Positions 35,886 to 47,200 of a stretch of 64,000 nt of DNA are shown piece by piece. Origin of the DNA: Mycoplasmatota bacterium. Its GTDB lineage: Bacteria > Bacillota_I > Bacilli_A > RF39 > UBA660. Made by a program: the position numbers and the translations under genes. Location: NCBI GenBank assembly GCA_022774645.1, contig JALFKQ010000032.1:30253-94252 (forward strand), written 5' to 3'. How positions within the stretch are numbered: the stretch's first letter is position 1; every line of letters starts with the position of its first letter. The notes below the pieces were generated by a model, which saw only the letters and a program-made list of their open reading frames with translations, had not been told where the DNA came from and did no database searches.

Positions 35886-38483
35886 ATGTTTAAAGAAATG
35901 AAAATGAGACAACTTCAAAAAAGAGCTAATGCATTTGTAAAAAGCTTAGAAGGAAAGAGTGATAAAGAAGTTGAACAAGCTTATTTAGATAACAAAGAAT
36001 TTACCAATAATGAAATTGTACTTAGTTTCTTATTTTTTAAATATCCATCTTTAATAAGAATTTTACCTGTTGATTTTCAAAAATCGAGAATTAATAGTAA
36101 TCTTTCTATGTTTAGAAGTGGTAGTGTCGAAGCAAGAAAGTCTCTTGTTTCTGATTGGATGAAAGATAATAAATTTTTCATGAATGCTACTTCTATGAAT
36201 ATGGATGAAGAAGAATATAATAGTTATTTAAAAATATATTTTCAACAAAAAGAAGATATTTTAAAATTATATATGGATGATTTAAGAACAGTTATAGCGA
36301 TATTATTTAAATCTAATCCTAAAGAAACAGAAGAATTAATTAAAGAAGTTTCTACTAAATTTACTAGTAAACAATGGGAATATATAGTTAAAGCTGAAGC
36401 TTCATTGATTAAATATGCTCCTCAAGATGTACAAGATAAATATTCTCTTAATAAAGATTATATAATGTATATTAATGGAGATGCTAAAAAGAAATATATT
36501 GATGAAGAAATAAAAAAGATTAAAGAGGATAATTCTTTATTAAATGAAGCTTCTATTGATATAAAATGTGAATATATAAGTAGATATCCATATATGATAA
36601 ATTATATAAATAGTCAGACTGTTGTTGAATTATTAAAGTATGATATTAATTTATTAAAATATATTAATATTTCATCTTTTAAAAGAGAAGAAGATAAAAG
36701 TATAGAAATCATATATGAAGTTATATCTGATATAGAGAATAAGTCTGTTAAAGATATAGTTAATATTATGGTTGATAAAGGATTATTTAATGCTAAGGGT
36801 AAGTTATTTAGATTTGATCATAAAAGTAATGATATAACTTATCAATATACTAAGAGACTTATTAAATCTATTCAAGGTCTTAGTATAGATCAAATGATAC
36901 CATTAATTAATATTGATGTTAATTATGTTTTGCCTTATATAGCTCCAGTATATAATGATAATACTAGTAGTAGAGATAAAGAAAAGATTGTTATTGATTG
37001 TGATTTTAGATGTTTAAATTTATTTAAAGCTTATTATGATGATGACGAGATATATAATAAATATTATAAGGTTATAAATAAAATATTTGATGAATATTTA
37101 AGTAATATAAATTTTTATGATTTTACTAAAGATTATAATGCTGTGTTTGATTTATTTAAAATACTATTTAATAAAAAGATAATATTAAATAATACTTTTG
37201 ATAAAGTTAGTTTATTTATTGGTATGTCAATGTTTTATAAGGGCAAAGAAAATGATAGAACAAGGAAAGTTACTAGTAAATTATTAAATGAAATATTAAC
37301 TAATGCATATAAAAGAACTGTTAATTTGAATAAGTCATTATATGATACATTTTCACTTGAGATATTTGATGATAGATTATCTTTTATACCATTTAATTTA
37401 CTGAGTGATTTTAATAGTTATAATTTTACTAATTTTAGTACTTTATTATTTATTGTTAAAAATGAAGGTAGTTTAAAATTATTTAAATTTTATTTAGAGA
37501 TTATATTTGATATATATGGTGAATCGAAGGAATCATTATTTAGAGCAGTTGAAAACTTTACTTATTATAAAGAGTTATTAAGTGATGTTGTTGATTGTGA
37601 TTTAAGTGATGAGGAAATAACTGCTTTGGTTGATGTTTTATCTTCATTTGGTAATTTTAATAATATTACTAGAAAAGGTCAATTACCAAGTTATGAATTA
37701 ACTTTAATTAAGAAATTTGTTAGTGAACTATCTATGCTTAAAGATAGTGATATAAGTATATATTCTAATTTATTATGTAGTTATTTATTTAATAAATCAT
37801 ATGATATTCAAGGTAATCATGGTTTTCTTGAGGTATCAACTATAAAACAAATTATTGATACATTTGATATAGATTCAATTGAATCTTTTGAAATAGATGG
37901 TTCAAAAATATTTAGTGAAGAAGAAGTATCATTTTTATCATTATTAAATGTTATGTTTGATAAGTTATCTATTGATATAGTATTTGAATATATTAATAAT
38001 TTAATGAATGATAAATATAAGAGAAATGTTATGTTTAGTATTAATTTCTTTAATAAAATTAAAAAATATATGAGAAATATTATTAATAATAATTTAGTTG
38101 GTATTGATGATATTATTGATCTTTATAAAGATAGTCCTGATATGGTTAAATATGAAAATAAGAATGGTGTTGATATTTATACAGTAGTAGGTCAAGACTT
38201 TAAAGTATTATGTTCAGAGAGTGATGATGGTATTAATTATAAGTATGTTAATGTTTCGTTATTATCATTAAATTGTTATTGTTACAATAAATTAAGTGAT
38301 GAATATAGTATAAGATTAAGTGATTCTAAGAATGGAACTTGTATTAAGGTTAATAAAGATAATAAAAATAAAGTTAATATGAAAGCTGAGTTCATTGTAG
38401 TAGTAGGTAAACTTACTGATGATATAATCAATATTGCTAAAACTAATAATTTAAAAGTTGTTTATGTTGAGGGTAGGTGGTAA
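35886..38483 (+). CDS. Hypothetical 865-aa protein, no recognised domain
   Basis: Long ORF with SD (gaggttaggg), coding-like composition. Confidence 0.6.
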   Translation: MFKEMKMRQLQKRANAFVKSLEGKSDKEVEQAYLDNKEFTNNEIVLSFLFFKYPSLIRILPVDFQKSRINSNLSMFRSGSVEARKSLVSDWMKDNKFFMNATSMNMDEEEYNSYLKIYFQQKEDILKLYMDDLRTVIAILFKSNPKETEELIKEVSTKFTSKQWEYIVKAEASLIKYAPQDVQDKYSLNKDYIMYINGDAKKKYIDEEIKKIKEDNSLLNEASIDIKCEYISRYPYMINYINSQTVVELLKYDINLLKYINISSFKREEDKSIEIIYEVISDIENKSVKDIVNIMVDKGLFNAKGKLFRFDHKSNDITYQYTKRLIKSIQGLSIDQMIPLINIDVNYVLPYIAPVYNDNTSSRDKEKIVIDCDFRCLNLFKAYYDDDEIYNKYYKVINKIFDEYLSNINFYDFTKDYNAVFDLFKILFNKKIILNNTFDKVSLFIGMSMFYKGKENDRTRKVTSKLLNEILTNAYKRTVNLNKSLYDTFSLEIFDDRLSFIPFNLLSDFNSYNFTNFSTLLFIVKNEGSLKLFKFYLEIIFDIYGESKESLFRAVENFTYYKELLSDVVDCDLSDEEITALVDVLSSFGNFNNITRKGQLPSYELTLIKKFVSELSMLKDSDISIYSNLLCSYLFNKSYDIQGNHGFLEVSTIKQIIDTFDIDSIESFEIDGSKIFSEEEVSFLSLLNVMFDKLSIDIVFEYINNLMNDKYKRNVMFSINFFNKIKKYMRNIINNNLVGIDDIIDLYKDSPDMVKYENKNGVDIYTVVGQDFKVLCSESDDGINYKYVNVSLLSLNCYCYNKLSDEYSIRLSDSKNGTCIKVNKDNKNKVNMKAEFIVVVGKLTDDIINIAKTNNLKVVYVEGRW

Positions 38484-38486
38484 ATT

Positions 38487-38654
38487 ATGAATAGTAAGAT
38501 TAAAGAAAAAATACAAGAATTAAAAAAAGATAAAGGTATATGTAGAAAACTTATTAGTAATTATTGCTCTATAAAAAAAGCACAAGAAGTAAATGAATAT
38601 AATGAATTGTTTAAAAAGATAAATATTAATAAGAAAGAAGAAATTTATTATTAA
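38487..38654 (+). CDS. Small hypothetical protein (55 aa), not in the ORF track
   Basis: MNSKIKEKIQELKKDKGICRKLISNYCSIKKAQEVNEYNELFKKININKKEEIYY immediately downstream of 35886 CDS with 'ggtaggtgg' SD. Confidence 0.5.
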   Translation: MNSKIKEKIQELKKDKGICRKLISNYCSIKKAQEVNEYNELFKKININKKEEIYY

Positions 38655-38688
38655 AAAGGAAGTGATTTTTAAAATCACTTCCTTTTAA
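38655..38688. terminator. Bidirectional terminator
   Basis: aaggaagtgattttt-aaaatcacttcctt perfect inverted repeat with T-runs. Confidence 0.85.
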
Positions 38689-39254
38689 TCCACAATATCA
38701 TTATTTTCAAACTTAATATTTAAAAACTTTCTACTAGCTAAATAGTCTGCCATATGTACAAAGCATTGATATTTTGTTTTTGGTTTTTGTAATATTTCAT
38801 TTCCATTATAATCTGTTGTCCATGGTCCCATATGTGTCTCAACTGATGAACAAACCAAATCTAATTCTTTATCTGTTAGTTCTAGTTTATCTTTATTTTC
38901 TCTTAAGAATTTACTTATTAAAAGTGGATGATCAAATGCAGTATATTTGCCATGTTCTCTACCGTTTTTAAGACCGTCATGTACAGTTAATGCAAATAGT
39001 AGTAAATCCTTTTCATCGTCTGTAAAATTGTTCACAGATGAGTCTTGTAATAACTCATAAGCAATTCTAACAGCTGCTTTTGTATGTCTTACTAAACCTT
39101 TTTCACCAAGAGTAAATTCAGGATGATATTTACCAGTAGATGATGCTGGTATTTGATAGAAATATTCTGGTAATAAATCTAATATTGTTATCAAACTATT
39201 TCTTATTCTTTCATTTTTTATATAACTTATTTCTTTATTAAAATCTGTATGCAT
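38685..39254 (-). CDS. HD-domain phosphohydrolase-like protein
   Basis: GLVRHTKAAVRIAYELL...LLLFALTVHDGLKNGREHGKYTAFDHPLLISKFL...SSVETHMGPW. Confidence 0.7.
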   Translation of the reverse strand: MHTDFNKEISYIKNERIRNSLITILDLLPEYFYQIPASSTGKYHPEFTLGEKGLVRHTKAAVRIAYELLQDSSVNNFTDDEKDLLLFALTVHDGLKNGREHGKYTAFDHPLLISKFLRENKDKLELTDKELDLVCSSVETHMGPWTTDYNGNEILQKPKTKYQCFVHMADYLASRKFLNIKFENNDIVD

Positions 39255-39424
39255 AAATAAAACCTCATTTAAGATTATAATATAAAAGTATATTTTTTTC
39301 TATATTATTTAATAAATATAATACTAAAATCATACTTTATATTAATATGTTAAAATTTATGTAAAGCATTTGAAATATAAATTATTTTATGTTAAAATTG
39401 ATTTATAAGAATGGAGAGACTTAT

Positions 39425-39940
39425 ATGGAAAAAAAGAGAAAAGAAATACCAAGTCGTAATTATTTTATTGTTATAGTAGTATCAGTACTTATTATGGTAG
39501 TTATATTGTATGCTAGAAATTTTTATCTGAATTATAAAAACAGTAAAATTAATGAAAGTGTATTTAATAATCAAAAAATAAGTCAAATAAATACAGATGA
39601 TTTTAGTTATGCTTTAAGTGAAGTTGGTAGTGAAGTAATACTTTATGTAAGTTATACTGGTTCTTCTGATATAAATAATATAGAAAGTAGATTATATAAA
39701 GAAATAGAAAACAAGAATCTTACTGATAAAATAATATATTGGGATGTTACTAATAATAAGGATGATAAATATATTGAAACTTTAAGGAAGAGATTTCCTG
39801 AAATAAAGGATCAAATAAATTCAGCTCCATTATTTATATATATAAAAGATGGAAAAGGCATTGAAGCTATGAGTAGTGAACTTAAAATGATTGATTATAA
39901 AGTATTTAATAAATTAGTATCAAAGTATGATATTGAATAG
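39425..39940 (+). CDS. Membrane-anchored protein with thioredoxin-like fold lacking CxxC
   Basis: N-terminal TM (YFIVIVVSVLIMVVILYARNFYL), 'EVILYVSYTGSSDINNIESRLYKEI...FPEIKDQINSAPLFIYIKDGKGIE'; ORF track start 39389, SD-compatible ATG at 39425. Confidence 0.5.
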   Translation: MEKKRKEIPSRNYFIVIVVSVLIMVVILYARNFYLNYKNSKINESVFNNQKISQINTDDFSYALSEVGSEVILYVSYTGSSDINNIESRLYKEIENKNLTDKIIYWDVTNNKDDKYIETLRKRFPEIKDQINSAPLFIYIKDGKGIEAMSSELKMIDYKVFNKLVSKYDIE

Positions 39941-40020
39941 AAATCTTAATTGATTTCTTTTTTATTGTAATTGAATATTTAAATAATTGATTATATAATG
40001 TTTATGATAGAGGTGTATAT

Positions 40021-41112
40021 ATGAATAAAAATGGTTTTACTCTTGTAGAATTATTAGCTGTTATAGCAATACTTGCTTTACTTGTTATTATAGCTCTTCC
40101 TAATGTACTTAATATGTTTAATCAAGCTAAGAAAGATGTATTTTTAACAGAAGCTAAAACTATATATAAAGAAGTATCTAAAAAATATATATCTGAAAAT
40201 ATGAAGGGTAATAAAATTACTAATATATCAAATGACAATAACAAATTAGATATTGAATCAAATGATTTAGAATATAATTTTAAATTAGATTCTAGAGGTA
40301 ATATTAAAAAGGTTCTTATAGGTAATGATAGTTATTGTTTAAATGGAAAATTTAGTAGTATAGGTGAACTTACAGTTGATAAAGTAACCGAAGGTAAGTG
40401 TGAATATATAGGTCCTAAATCATTTGAAAAAGATAGTTTAAAAACTATAGTTGATGCGGTAATTGAAGAAGACACTGATCTTTATAATGTTGGGGATACT
40501 AAAGAAATAGACTTGGGTACATATGGAAAACATATAATTAGAGTTGCTAATAAAAGTACACCAAGTGAGTGTAATAATGAAAACTTTTCACAAACAGCTT
40601 GTGGTTTTGTAATAGAATTTGTAGATATTATAACTGGTAGTGGTATGAATGATAGTAATACTAATGTTGGAGGATGGTCTACATCTAAAATAAGGAACTT
40701 TGTTAATACTCAAATATATAATAGTTTACCAAGGAATTTAAAAAGAGGAATAATAAATACTAGAGTAATATCTGGACATGGTAAAGATGATAATGATAAT
40801 TTTGTAACTACTGATAAACTTTATTTATTGTCTACAGCTGAAATATGGTGGCAAGATGACGATACAATTAAAAACGATACAGCAAGAGATGTAACAAGAC
40901 AACTTGATTACTATAAATTTAAAAATACAACAGTAACTAACATAAGCCCTGTAATAAAAAGTAATGGTGAAAATAATCCTTCCCCTTGGAGAATTAGAAC
41001 ACCAAATTCAAACTTTAATAATTATTTTTATTTTGTTCATACTAATGGTAATTGTTCATATACAGGAGCAGATAATATATTTGGAGTTTCACCAGCATTT
41101 AGAATAGGTTAA
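40021..41112 (+). CDS. Type IV prepilin-like secreted protein with DUF6273-like C-terminal domain
   Basis: MNKNGFTLVELLAVIAILALLVIIALPNVLNMFNQAKK class III leader; C-term GVSPAFRIG. Confidence 0.82.
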   Translation: MNKNGFTLVELLAVIAILALLVIIALPNVLNMFNQAKKDVFLTEAKTIYKEVSKKYISENMKGNKITNISNDNNKLDIESNDLEYNFKLDSRGNIKKVLIGNDSYCLNGKFSSIGELTVDKVTEGKCEYIGPKSFEKDSLKTIVDAVIEEDTDLYNVGDTKEIDLGTYGKHIIRVANKSTPSECNNENFSQTACGFVIEFVDIITGSGMNDSNTNVGGWSTSKIRNFVNTQIYNSLPRNLKRGIINTRVISGHGKDDNDNFVTTDKLYLLSTAEIWWQDDDTIKNDTARDVTRQLDYYKFKNTTVTNISPVIKSNGENNPSPWRIRTPNSNFNNYFYFVHTNGNCSYTGADNIFGVSPAFRIG

Positions 41113-41140
41113 ATTTATATATTTAATCTATTTTTTTTTA
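41104..41140 (+). terminator. Rho-independent terminator
   Basis: ataggttaaat-ttata-atttaatctat T9. Confidence 0.75.
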
Positions 41141-41181
41141 ATTGTTTTTGTGATAAAATTATTTTAATAGGAGAATAGGAT

Positions 41182-42789
41182 ATGAAAGAGTATTTAATTA
41201 TTTCAATTAAAGATAATGTACTTACATATGATTTTAAGTCTATTGATGAATCATTATCTAAATTTGTTAATAAGAATGAGTTTAATGATAATACTTTATA
41301 TTATTCTATGAGATATTATAGTAATAACTATGAAAAGATAATTAATAAAATAAAAGAAAATTATAATAATTTAGATACTATGAATGTAAGAAGATTAGTT
41401 ACATTTAAATATGTAGTTATTATGATGATAAGACTTAAGATGAAATATTTAAAATTGGATATTCCATCCACTATTGGTTTAAATGATTATGAATTATTTT
41501 TAACAGTTAATACTTTAAAACAAATAGATTGTTATTTTATGCCATCTTTTATTAAAGATAAATTTAATGATAAAGGTGTTGTAGTTAATTTATATAATCA
41601 TAATAAAGTAAGTGATAGATTTATGATATCACAGGATTCTTTTGATTATGAAACATTATATTATAGAAAAATGCTAGAAATAAGAGAAGAGTATCCTGGT
41701 ATACTTGATGACATAAAAGAATTTTTAAGAATTAATTATAATTTAAAATCTATACATATTTATGTATTCTCTAAAGAATTAATAAGTAATGTTATAGATT
41801 TAGTTAAGAATGATGAATCAAGAAATATAATAGTATTTTTGCATCAAGGAAAAGATAAGGGTAACTTTATAGTAAATAACTTTGCTTGGCTAAAAGAATT
41901 AAATAAGAAATGTAAAGAAGATTATACTTGTGAATTTAGAATACTATATTCAAATGATTTTTTAAGAAATAATTTATTTAAACAATTAACATTTAATAAT
42001 TTAAAACTTATATCAATTATGGCTGTATATGTAAGTGTTGTATGTTTACTTATATATAAATCATATGAATATATAGAAAAGATGAGTATAGATGAAGTTA
42101 ATCAAGAAATAATTAATAGTTCTTTTGCTCTTCCTGATAATACTACTGAAGAAGAATTAACTAATGATGGAGTTGTACTTGATCAAAAATTAAATGATAA
42201 ACAAGTTAAAGACAAATATACTTTTGATAAAGTGTTTTCTAAGTTAAAAAAGATTAATAATGAAACAGTAGGTTATTTAGCTGTTAATGGTACTAATATA
42301 TCTTATCCTTTAGTACAACATTCTGATAATAGTTATTATTTAAAAAGAGATTTTTATAAAAAGAAAACTAGTATGGGATGGATATATTTAGATTATAGAA
42401 ATAATATGAATGATCTTGATGATAATAGTATTGTTTATGGTCATAGTATGTTAAATGGAACTATGTTTGGAACATTACATAGAGTTTTAAATAGAAGTTT
42501 TAGAAAAAATAGTGAAAATATGGTCATTTCTTTAGATACACCAACTAAATCATATAAATTTAAAATATTTGCTGCCTATAGAGTAGATTATACTACTGAT
42601 TATTTAGTTGATAATTTTGATAGCAAAGAAGACTTCAATGCTTTTGTTAAAATGATTAGAAAAAGAAGTGGTTTTAAAACAAAAGATACAGTTGAATACG
42701 GAGATAAAATATTAACATTATCTACTTGTGCTGGTGGAGGAAATAGAAGAATGGTTGTTCATGCAGTACTTATTAAGGATGGTGAATAA
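41182..42789 (+). CDS. Class B sortase-like protein with a large N-terminal cytoplasmic extension
   Basis: C-term: NETVGYLAVNGTNISYPLVQHSDNSYYLKRDFYKKKTSMGWIYLDYRNN...IVYGHSM...LTLSTCAGGGNRRMVVHAVL; TM at LKLISIMAVYVSVVCLLIY. Confidence 0.88.
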   Translation: MKEYLIISIKDNVLTYDFKSIDESLSKFVNKNEFNDNTLYYSMRYYSNNYEKIINKIKENYNNLDTMNVRRLVTFKYVVIMMIRLKMKYLKLDIPSTIGLNDYELFLTVNTLKQIDCYFMPSFIKDKFNDKGVVVNLYNHNKVSDRFMISQDSFDYETLYYRKMLEIREEYPGILDDIKEFLRINYNLKSIHIYVFSKELISNVIDLVKNDESRNIIVFLHQGKDKGNFIVNNFAWLKELNKKCKEDYTCEFRILYSNDFLRNNLFKQLTFNNLKLISIMAVYVSVVCLLIYKSYEYIEKMSIDEVNQEIINSSFALPDNTTEEELTNDGVVLDQKLNDKQVKDKYTFDKVFSKLKKINNETVGYLAVNGTNISYPLVQHSDNSYYLKRDFYKKKTSMGWIYLDYRNNMNDLDDNSIVYGHSMLNGTMFGTLHRVLNRSFRKNSENMVISLDTPTKSYKFKIFAAYRVDYTTDYLVDNFDSKEDFNAFVKMIRKRSGFKTKDTVEYGDKILTLSTCAGGGNRRMVVHAVLIKDGE

Positions 42790-43442
42790 TGAAGAAAAAA
42801 ATATTTATAGTATTTATTAGTATGTTTTTGATGTTAGGTTCTATTAAAGCAGAGTGTACTGATTCTAAATACAATGAATTAAAAGGTTTAGCGAGTGATA
42901 TAACTTATGAAACATCATATAGTATGAGTAGTAAAACATTTACTGTTACTTTTTATAATGTGTTTCCTGGGATGTATTTAATGATTAATAAAAATGTGTA
43001 TATAAGTAATGGTAGTGATAATTATTCTGTTACATTAAGTGGTCAAGAAGAAGGAAACTATTTAACTGTTTATGTAGAAGCTTCAGGGGATTGCACTGGT
43101 ACTTTAAATACAATATTTATTACTCTTCCTTACTATAATTCATTTTTTAGAACACAAAAGTGTGAACCATACGAAGATAAATTAAAACTTTGTTCATCTA
43201 AATTTTTATCTTATAGATTAACAGAGGAGATATTAGATGATGCAATTGCTCAAATCGATAAAAAAATTGATCCCGTAGTTGTACCGGAAACTCCTAAAAA
43301 AACTACATTTAAATTGATAATAGATGCTGCTAAAGATTTCTTTTTTTCCTGGGGTATCAATATAATTGTATTTTTTGCATTTGGTGCAATTACTGCATTA
43401 ATTGGAAATAAGATATTTAAGAAAGTTAAACATGGTATATAA
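42789..43442 (+). CDS. Secreted Cys-containing protein with signal peptide and C-terminal TM (paralog of 43522)
   Basis: Signal peptide IFIVFISMFLMLGSIKAEC; C-term TM WGINIIVFFAFGAITALIGNKIFKK. Confidence 0.65.
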   Translation: MKKKIFIVFISMFLMLGSIKAECTDSKYNELKGLASDITYETSYSMSSKTFTVTFYNVFPGMYLMINKNVYISNGSDNYSVTLSGQEEGNYLTVYVEASGDCTGTLNTIFITLPYYNSFFRTQKCEPYEDKLKLCSSKFLSYRLTEEILDDAIAQIDKKIDPVVVPETPKKTTFKLIIDAAKDFFFSWGINIIVFFAFGAITALIGNKIFKKVKHGI

Positions 43443-43460
43443 AAGTATCATGTTTTTTAA
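43429..43460 (+). terminator. Terminator/attenuator
   Basis: aacatggtatataaaagtatcatgtt followed by T-run. Confidence 0.6.
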
Positions 43461-43521
43461 TATTTTAATGACATTTTTAATTAGTTATGTTATAATTTTT
43501 CTAGAATAAAGTAGGTGAAAT

Positions 43522-44211
43522 ATGAAGGAATTGAAAAAAATTTTATTTAGTATTTTTTGCTTATTTGTCTTTTCATTTGGAGTAAATGCAGCTACTTGTA
43601 ATGATAAGGATTTAAATGAATGGGCAGAGAATGTTTATATCGATTATGATGAGGATTTGGGAGTAGCAGATGAAAAAGGAAATATTCTTAGAAAAAAAGA
43701 ATATTCTTATCTTCTATTTATTTATCCTTATAATAAAAATATAAAGGTTATGGCTAGAAATAATCATACTAATAAAGATATTGAAATAGAGTATGATGAT
43801 TTATATGGCACTAATGTTTTAGGTTCATATGTTCATATGGATAGTAAAACATATACTTTCTCTTTTTATGGAGGTAAGAATTCAGCATGTCCAGGTGTTT
43901 TACTTAAAAGTTTAGAATATACAGTTCCACCATATAATATTTTTTCTCAGAGAGAGTATTGTATAAATAATCCTTCTGATGATATATGTAAAACTTATAG
44001 TAATGATATGAAAGATGTTACGGATAAAGAGTTCGGTAGACTTGTTAAAAATGCTGAAAAACAACATGAATTAGAAAATATGAATTTTATTCAAAAAGTT
44101 TGGTATTATATCAAAAAGAATTGGTATTTTGCTGTTATACCTGTAGTATTAGTTGCTGCTTTCTATGCTATAAAGATTCATTTATATAAAAAGAAGGTGG
44201 ATAACGAATGA
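43522..44211 (+). CDS. Secreted Cys-containing protein with signal peptide and C-terminal TM (paralog of 42789)
   Basis: Signal peptide LFSIFCLFVFSFGVNAATC; 'TVPPYNIFSQREYC'; C-term TM WYFAVIPVVLVAAFYAIKIHLYKKK. Confidence 0.65.
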   Translation: MKELKKILFSIFCLFVFSFGVNAATCNDKDLNEWAENVYIDYDEDLGVADEKGNILRKKEYSYLLFIYPYNKNIKVMARNNHTNKDIEIEYDDLYGTNVLGSYVHMDSKTYTFSFYGGKNSACPGVLLKSLEYTVPPYNIFSQREYCINNPSDDICKTYSNDMKDVTDKEFGRLVKNAEKQHELENMNFIQKVWYYIKKNWYFAVIPVVLVAAFYAIKIHLYKKKVDNE

Positions 44212-47200
44212 AAAAGAATAATAAATTAGTTTTAGTTTTATTAATAGTTCTAAATATATTTTTCTTAAATATGGATTTAACTTTTGCAGTTACTGGTGAT
44301 TCTGGAAGTTCTACTAATGTTAAAATATTTAATTCAGGTAAGACTTCTACAACAGATCTTAGTTATTGTATTGATTGGACAAGTAAAAAGGATGGAAAAG
44401 CAATTCCAGTAACTATAAGAAGATCTGGAACAAAAAGGCCAGAATTAATGAAGGAAGTTAATAAACAGCTTGATCTAAGAGTTGCTCAAGCAAAGAAAAA
44501 TGGTTATACAGTTACTAATGTGCAACAAGCAACTTGTTTAAGAAGTGGTACTCAATATCAAATTAGTGACTCAAAGAATAATATGCCAACTTTAATGAGT
44601 GCTGGTGTTGATGATGATTATACAGTTCAAAAACTTAGACTTGGAGATGCACCTGTATCATTTACTTGTACGGCAACCTTTTCTTATTATAAAACTTCAG
44701 TAGAAAAACATACTAGTGTTAGACCAATGCCTGCTGTTGAATATAATTCATCTAATCCAGATTTTGCAAATATAAGTGAAAGAGTATATTGTTTGCAACA
44801 AGGTAGAAATGGTCCAAGCAATAGTGCAATGAATTATAAAGCTCTTGAGAACTTTGATTTATCTAATTGTACAGGTGATAGTAGTTACTCATATCAATGT
44901 GGTCTTGCTTCTGTATTACTTAATTCTGCTAATGTAAGTTTTGATGCAAATGGTAATATATCAAAGAGTGATGCTGGTTACTCTTATGCTGCAGTTTCTT
45001 CAGCCCTAAGAGCTTATGTAGCATATTATCATAAATATATAGATGGTCAAGGTGGAATTAAAGATTCTGATGGTAGTGTAAGTTCAGGAGCATCAAGTGC
45101 TGAAGCTTCTGCATTTGATTATTACTCAGCAACTGATGTTTATGATAAAAGTATGGAGTATTATCTTAAGGGAGGAACACCAATAAGCTGTAATGATGCT
45201 TGTAAAAATAAAGGTGTATTTTGTTATAGCAATGATACTCAGAAAAAAAATATAGAAGATTTTGCATCATTATTACAAAGTGCTGTTGATTTTGCTAAAA
45301 ATCCTCAGAATTCTAAATTAGCAGATTTTATTAATCAAGTTCAATCTAATACTGAATCTTCCGGTGATGTTTCTATAGGAACTTCAAAAGATATAGATGC
45401 TAACTTTGAATTTGATAAAAAGAATAAAAATGTTCAAATAGAATTAGAATTCAAAAAAATGTTTATTGGTTCAACTATAGTAACAAAAGATACTCCTATT
45501 GAAGTTCCAGTTAAATACTGTAATGAGTTAGATGATGGATGTAATGTTGTTATTACTGTTACTGATAAATATGGTAGAGTTATTCCAACTGAGAATTTGC
45601 CTGGTGGTTGTGATAAAAATTATTGTAAATTTACTGCTAAATATTCTCAAATGTGTACTCAAACTGAGACAACTCAAACTGATAATTATTTAGTTGTTCA
45701 CATATATGGTGTTCCAGGTGGGAAAAGCGGTAGTGGGCCAAATGCATTTATTAAAAATTATGTAACTGCTAGCGGTGAAATTGCTCAGCAATTTGTAGGT
45801 TTTGATATAAATGGTTGGCAAACTAATGGTAAGACTCCTGGGGATGAGGATGTAACTCCAGGTAGTACAGTTAAAAAAGAAGACTTAGAACAAATAGCAA
45901 CAAAGACTACTACAGTTGTATGTCCTTGTGAAAGCAATGGTCCAATAAAGAGATGTGATAATTTTGAAGTACAAAATTCACTTCCTGGATATTGTTCAAA
46001 TTATGGAGAATTTAATCAAGGTATTTATGATACTTATGATCAAGGTACTGTTGAAGAGCCTTACATGAACTGTATTATGAATGCTTGTAATGTTAGTGAA
46101 AGAAATCAATATGATTTCAGCGATAAATATGGTGTTGATGTTGGTATATGTAGAATATTCTGTCGTGAAGAAATTGAATTCTATATGGCAAATAAAACAA
46201 GAGTTTATGCTGGAATGCAATTTAAATATCAAATAGAAAATGTTCTTGGTGATAAGAGAAAATTAACAAATGGTCATTCTCTTACAGCAATGGTTCTTCA
46301 AAAGAGACAATGTGCTTCAGAGATATATTATGACCACAGAAATCCAAGATATAATTATTCGACTACAACTTCTAAGTATGATTCCTATATTAAACAAGGA
46401 TATAATACATGGCAAAAAATGTATGGTAAAGCTGTTAAAGATATGGTTGATGCTTGGTCAAGTTGGAAAGCATATGAGACACTACATAAAAATGAGGGTT
46501 GGGGTAGTTGTAATCCTAAATTAAATCATGCTCCTGAAGGTGTATGCAAATCTTCAGCATCCTCTTGTGGAGGCAGTTGTTCAACTGGTACTATTTATCC
46601 TGCATTTGATTATGTTTACACTTGGCCTTATAGTGGTAGCCCTCGATATACAAAATCAACTACAGGTAATCCGGGCTTCAGTTATAATAGCGAAAGTAAA
46701 AAAACTTCAAACAAAGTAACTTTTAGTCTAAGTGGAAGTCCTGTTCCTCCTGGTGATCAAGATGGAAAATATAATAAGAGTAGTGGTACTTCTTCTCAAG
46801 AATGTGGGCCATCATATGCTTGTCCTACAGAGACTAATAAAAATAGAAAATGTAGAGATAGCAAATGTATTGTGACATCTAGTTGTGAAAAAGGAGAACG
46901 AGGAAAGGATAAGTGTAAAGTTAAAAGTCAAGAAGCAGCATTATGGGGTGCATTTAAATCTGCTGTTAATAATGTTACTCAATTAATATATGAATTAGAA
47001 AACTGTAACTTATATAGAAGTTCCGATTTAAATTTATATTATAATAGTGCAAGTTATGTTGATTTTAGTGGGTATACTCCACATAGACCTAAGTATCAAG
47101 GAACATTCACTCATGCAATAGATGGTGGAACAACTAAGGACTATATTCTTAAACTTGCTAACTGTGAAAATGAAGAAGAATGTATTGGTTTAGACATAAC

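Noticed and set aside
46270-46719. Plus-strand ORFs at 46270 and 46528 inside the 1376-aa gene
   Set aside because: Out-of-frame ORFs nested in a well-supported CDS.
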